NCBI GenBank assembly: GCA_043764135.1
Contig: JAYUKV010000006.1
Span: forward strand, 1 to 5,960
Origin: JAYUKV01 sp043764135
Lineage (GTDB): Bacteria > Patescibacteriota > JACMRA01
Direction: 5' to 3'
DNA: 5,960 nt
Shown here: piece by piece, positions 5,905-5,960 of the stretch
Layout of the letters: the number at the start of each line of letters is the position of its first letter
Numbering within the stretch: the stretch's first letter is position 1
Position numbers and translations under genes: made by a program
The notes under the pieces: model-generated
What the model was told of the DNA's origin: nothing
What the model saw: the letters and a program-made list of their open reading frames with translations, nothing else
Database searches by the model: none

Positions 5905-5960
5905 TCAACTATACTGTCTTAAATTTATGAGATATAGTAATGATTTAAGAAAAAAAGTTG

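Noticed and set aside
5905..5907. TGA read as Gly or Trp (recoded genetic code) to join the right-edge frame
   Set aside because: No TGA occurs inside any of the long genes, Trp is encoded by TGG and Gly by GGN throughout, so the code looks standard.

Overview
The window is AT-rich bacterial DNA (by eye, well under 40% G+C) using the standard code: Trp is TGG, and no TGA interrupts the long genes. Compact gene spacing, few recognisable Shine-Dalgarno sites, Sec-type signal peptides ending AxA and no lipoprotein or outer-membrane signals suggest a small-genome or Gram-positive-like bacterium. A Patescibacteria/CPR member or a low-GC Firmicute-like lineage would fit. This is inference; no marker gene is present to fix the taxon.

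Layout. (1) Positions 1-79 may hold the last 25 codons of a plus-strand gene. (2) Positions 3855-92, minus strand, form a four-gene unit: a complete ABC half-exporter (562 aa), a membrane-domain-only protein (338 aa), an ATPase-domain-only protein (242 aa) and a 94-aa membrane protein. The gaps are 7, 4 and 33 bases. (3) Positions 3856-4033 carry two hairpins that could end the upstream gene and a candidate promoter for the ABC unit. (4) At 4034-4384 (minus) and 4516-5616 (plus) a divergent pair encodes two secreted proteins: a basic 116-aa protein of unknown family and a 366-aa protease with a visible His-Asp-Ser triad of the chymotrypsin type. (5) Positions 5617-5960 hold a terminator for the protease, a second strong hairpin oriented for the minus strand, and just behind it a 37-codon open tail of an unrecognised minus-strand gene, interrupted upstream by TGA.

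How the genes work together. The three ABC proteins together supply exactly two membrane domains and two ATPase domains, one heterodimeric exporter. Its two ATP sites are asymmetric in the pattern known for heterodimeric exporters. The 562-aa subunit has Asp for the catalytic Glu and Gln for the switch His. The 242-aa ATPase has intact versions of these but an altered signature motif. The second half-transporter is split at the linker, and removing one base would restore a 582-aa fused protein. The exported substrate cannot be read from the sequence. The divergent secreted pair has its own promoter region and is probably a separate function at the cell surface or outside the cell.

The most interesting points are the split but still paired exporter and the uncharacterised small basic protein encoded head-to-head with a secreted protease, which has tandem repeats in its leader and signal peptide. 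I see no CRISPR array, tRNA, rRNA or insertion sequence.
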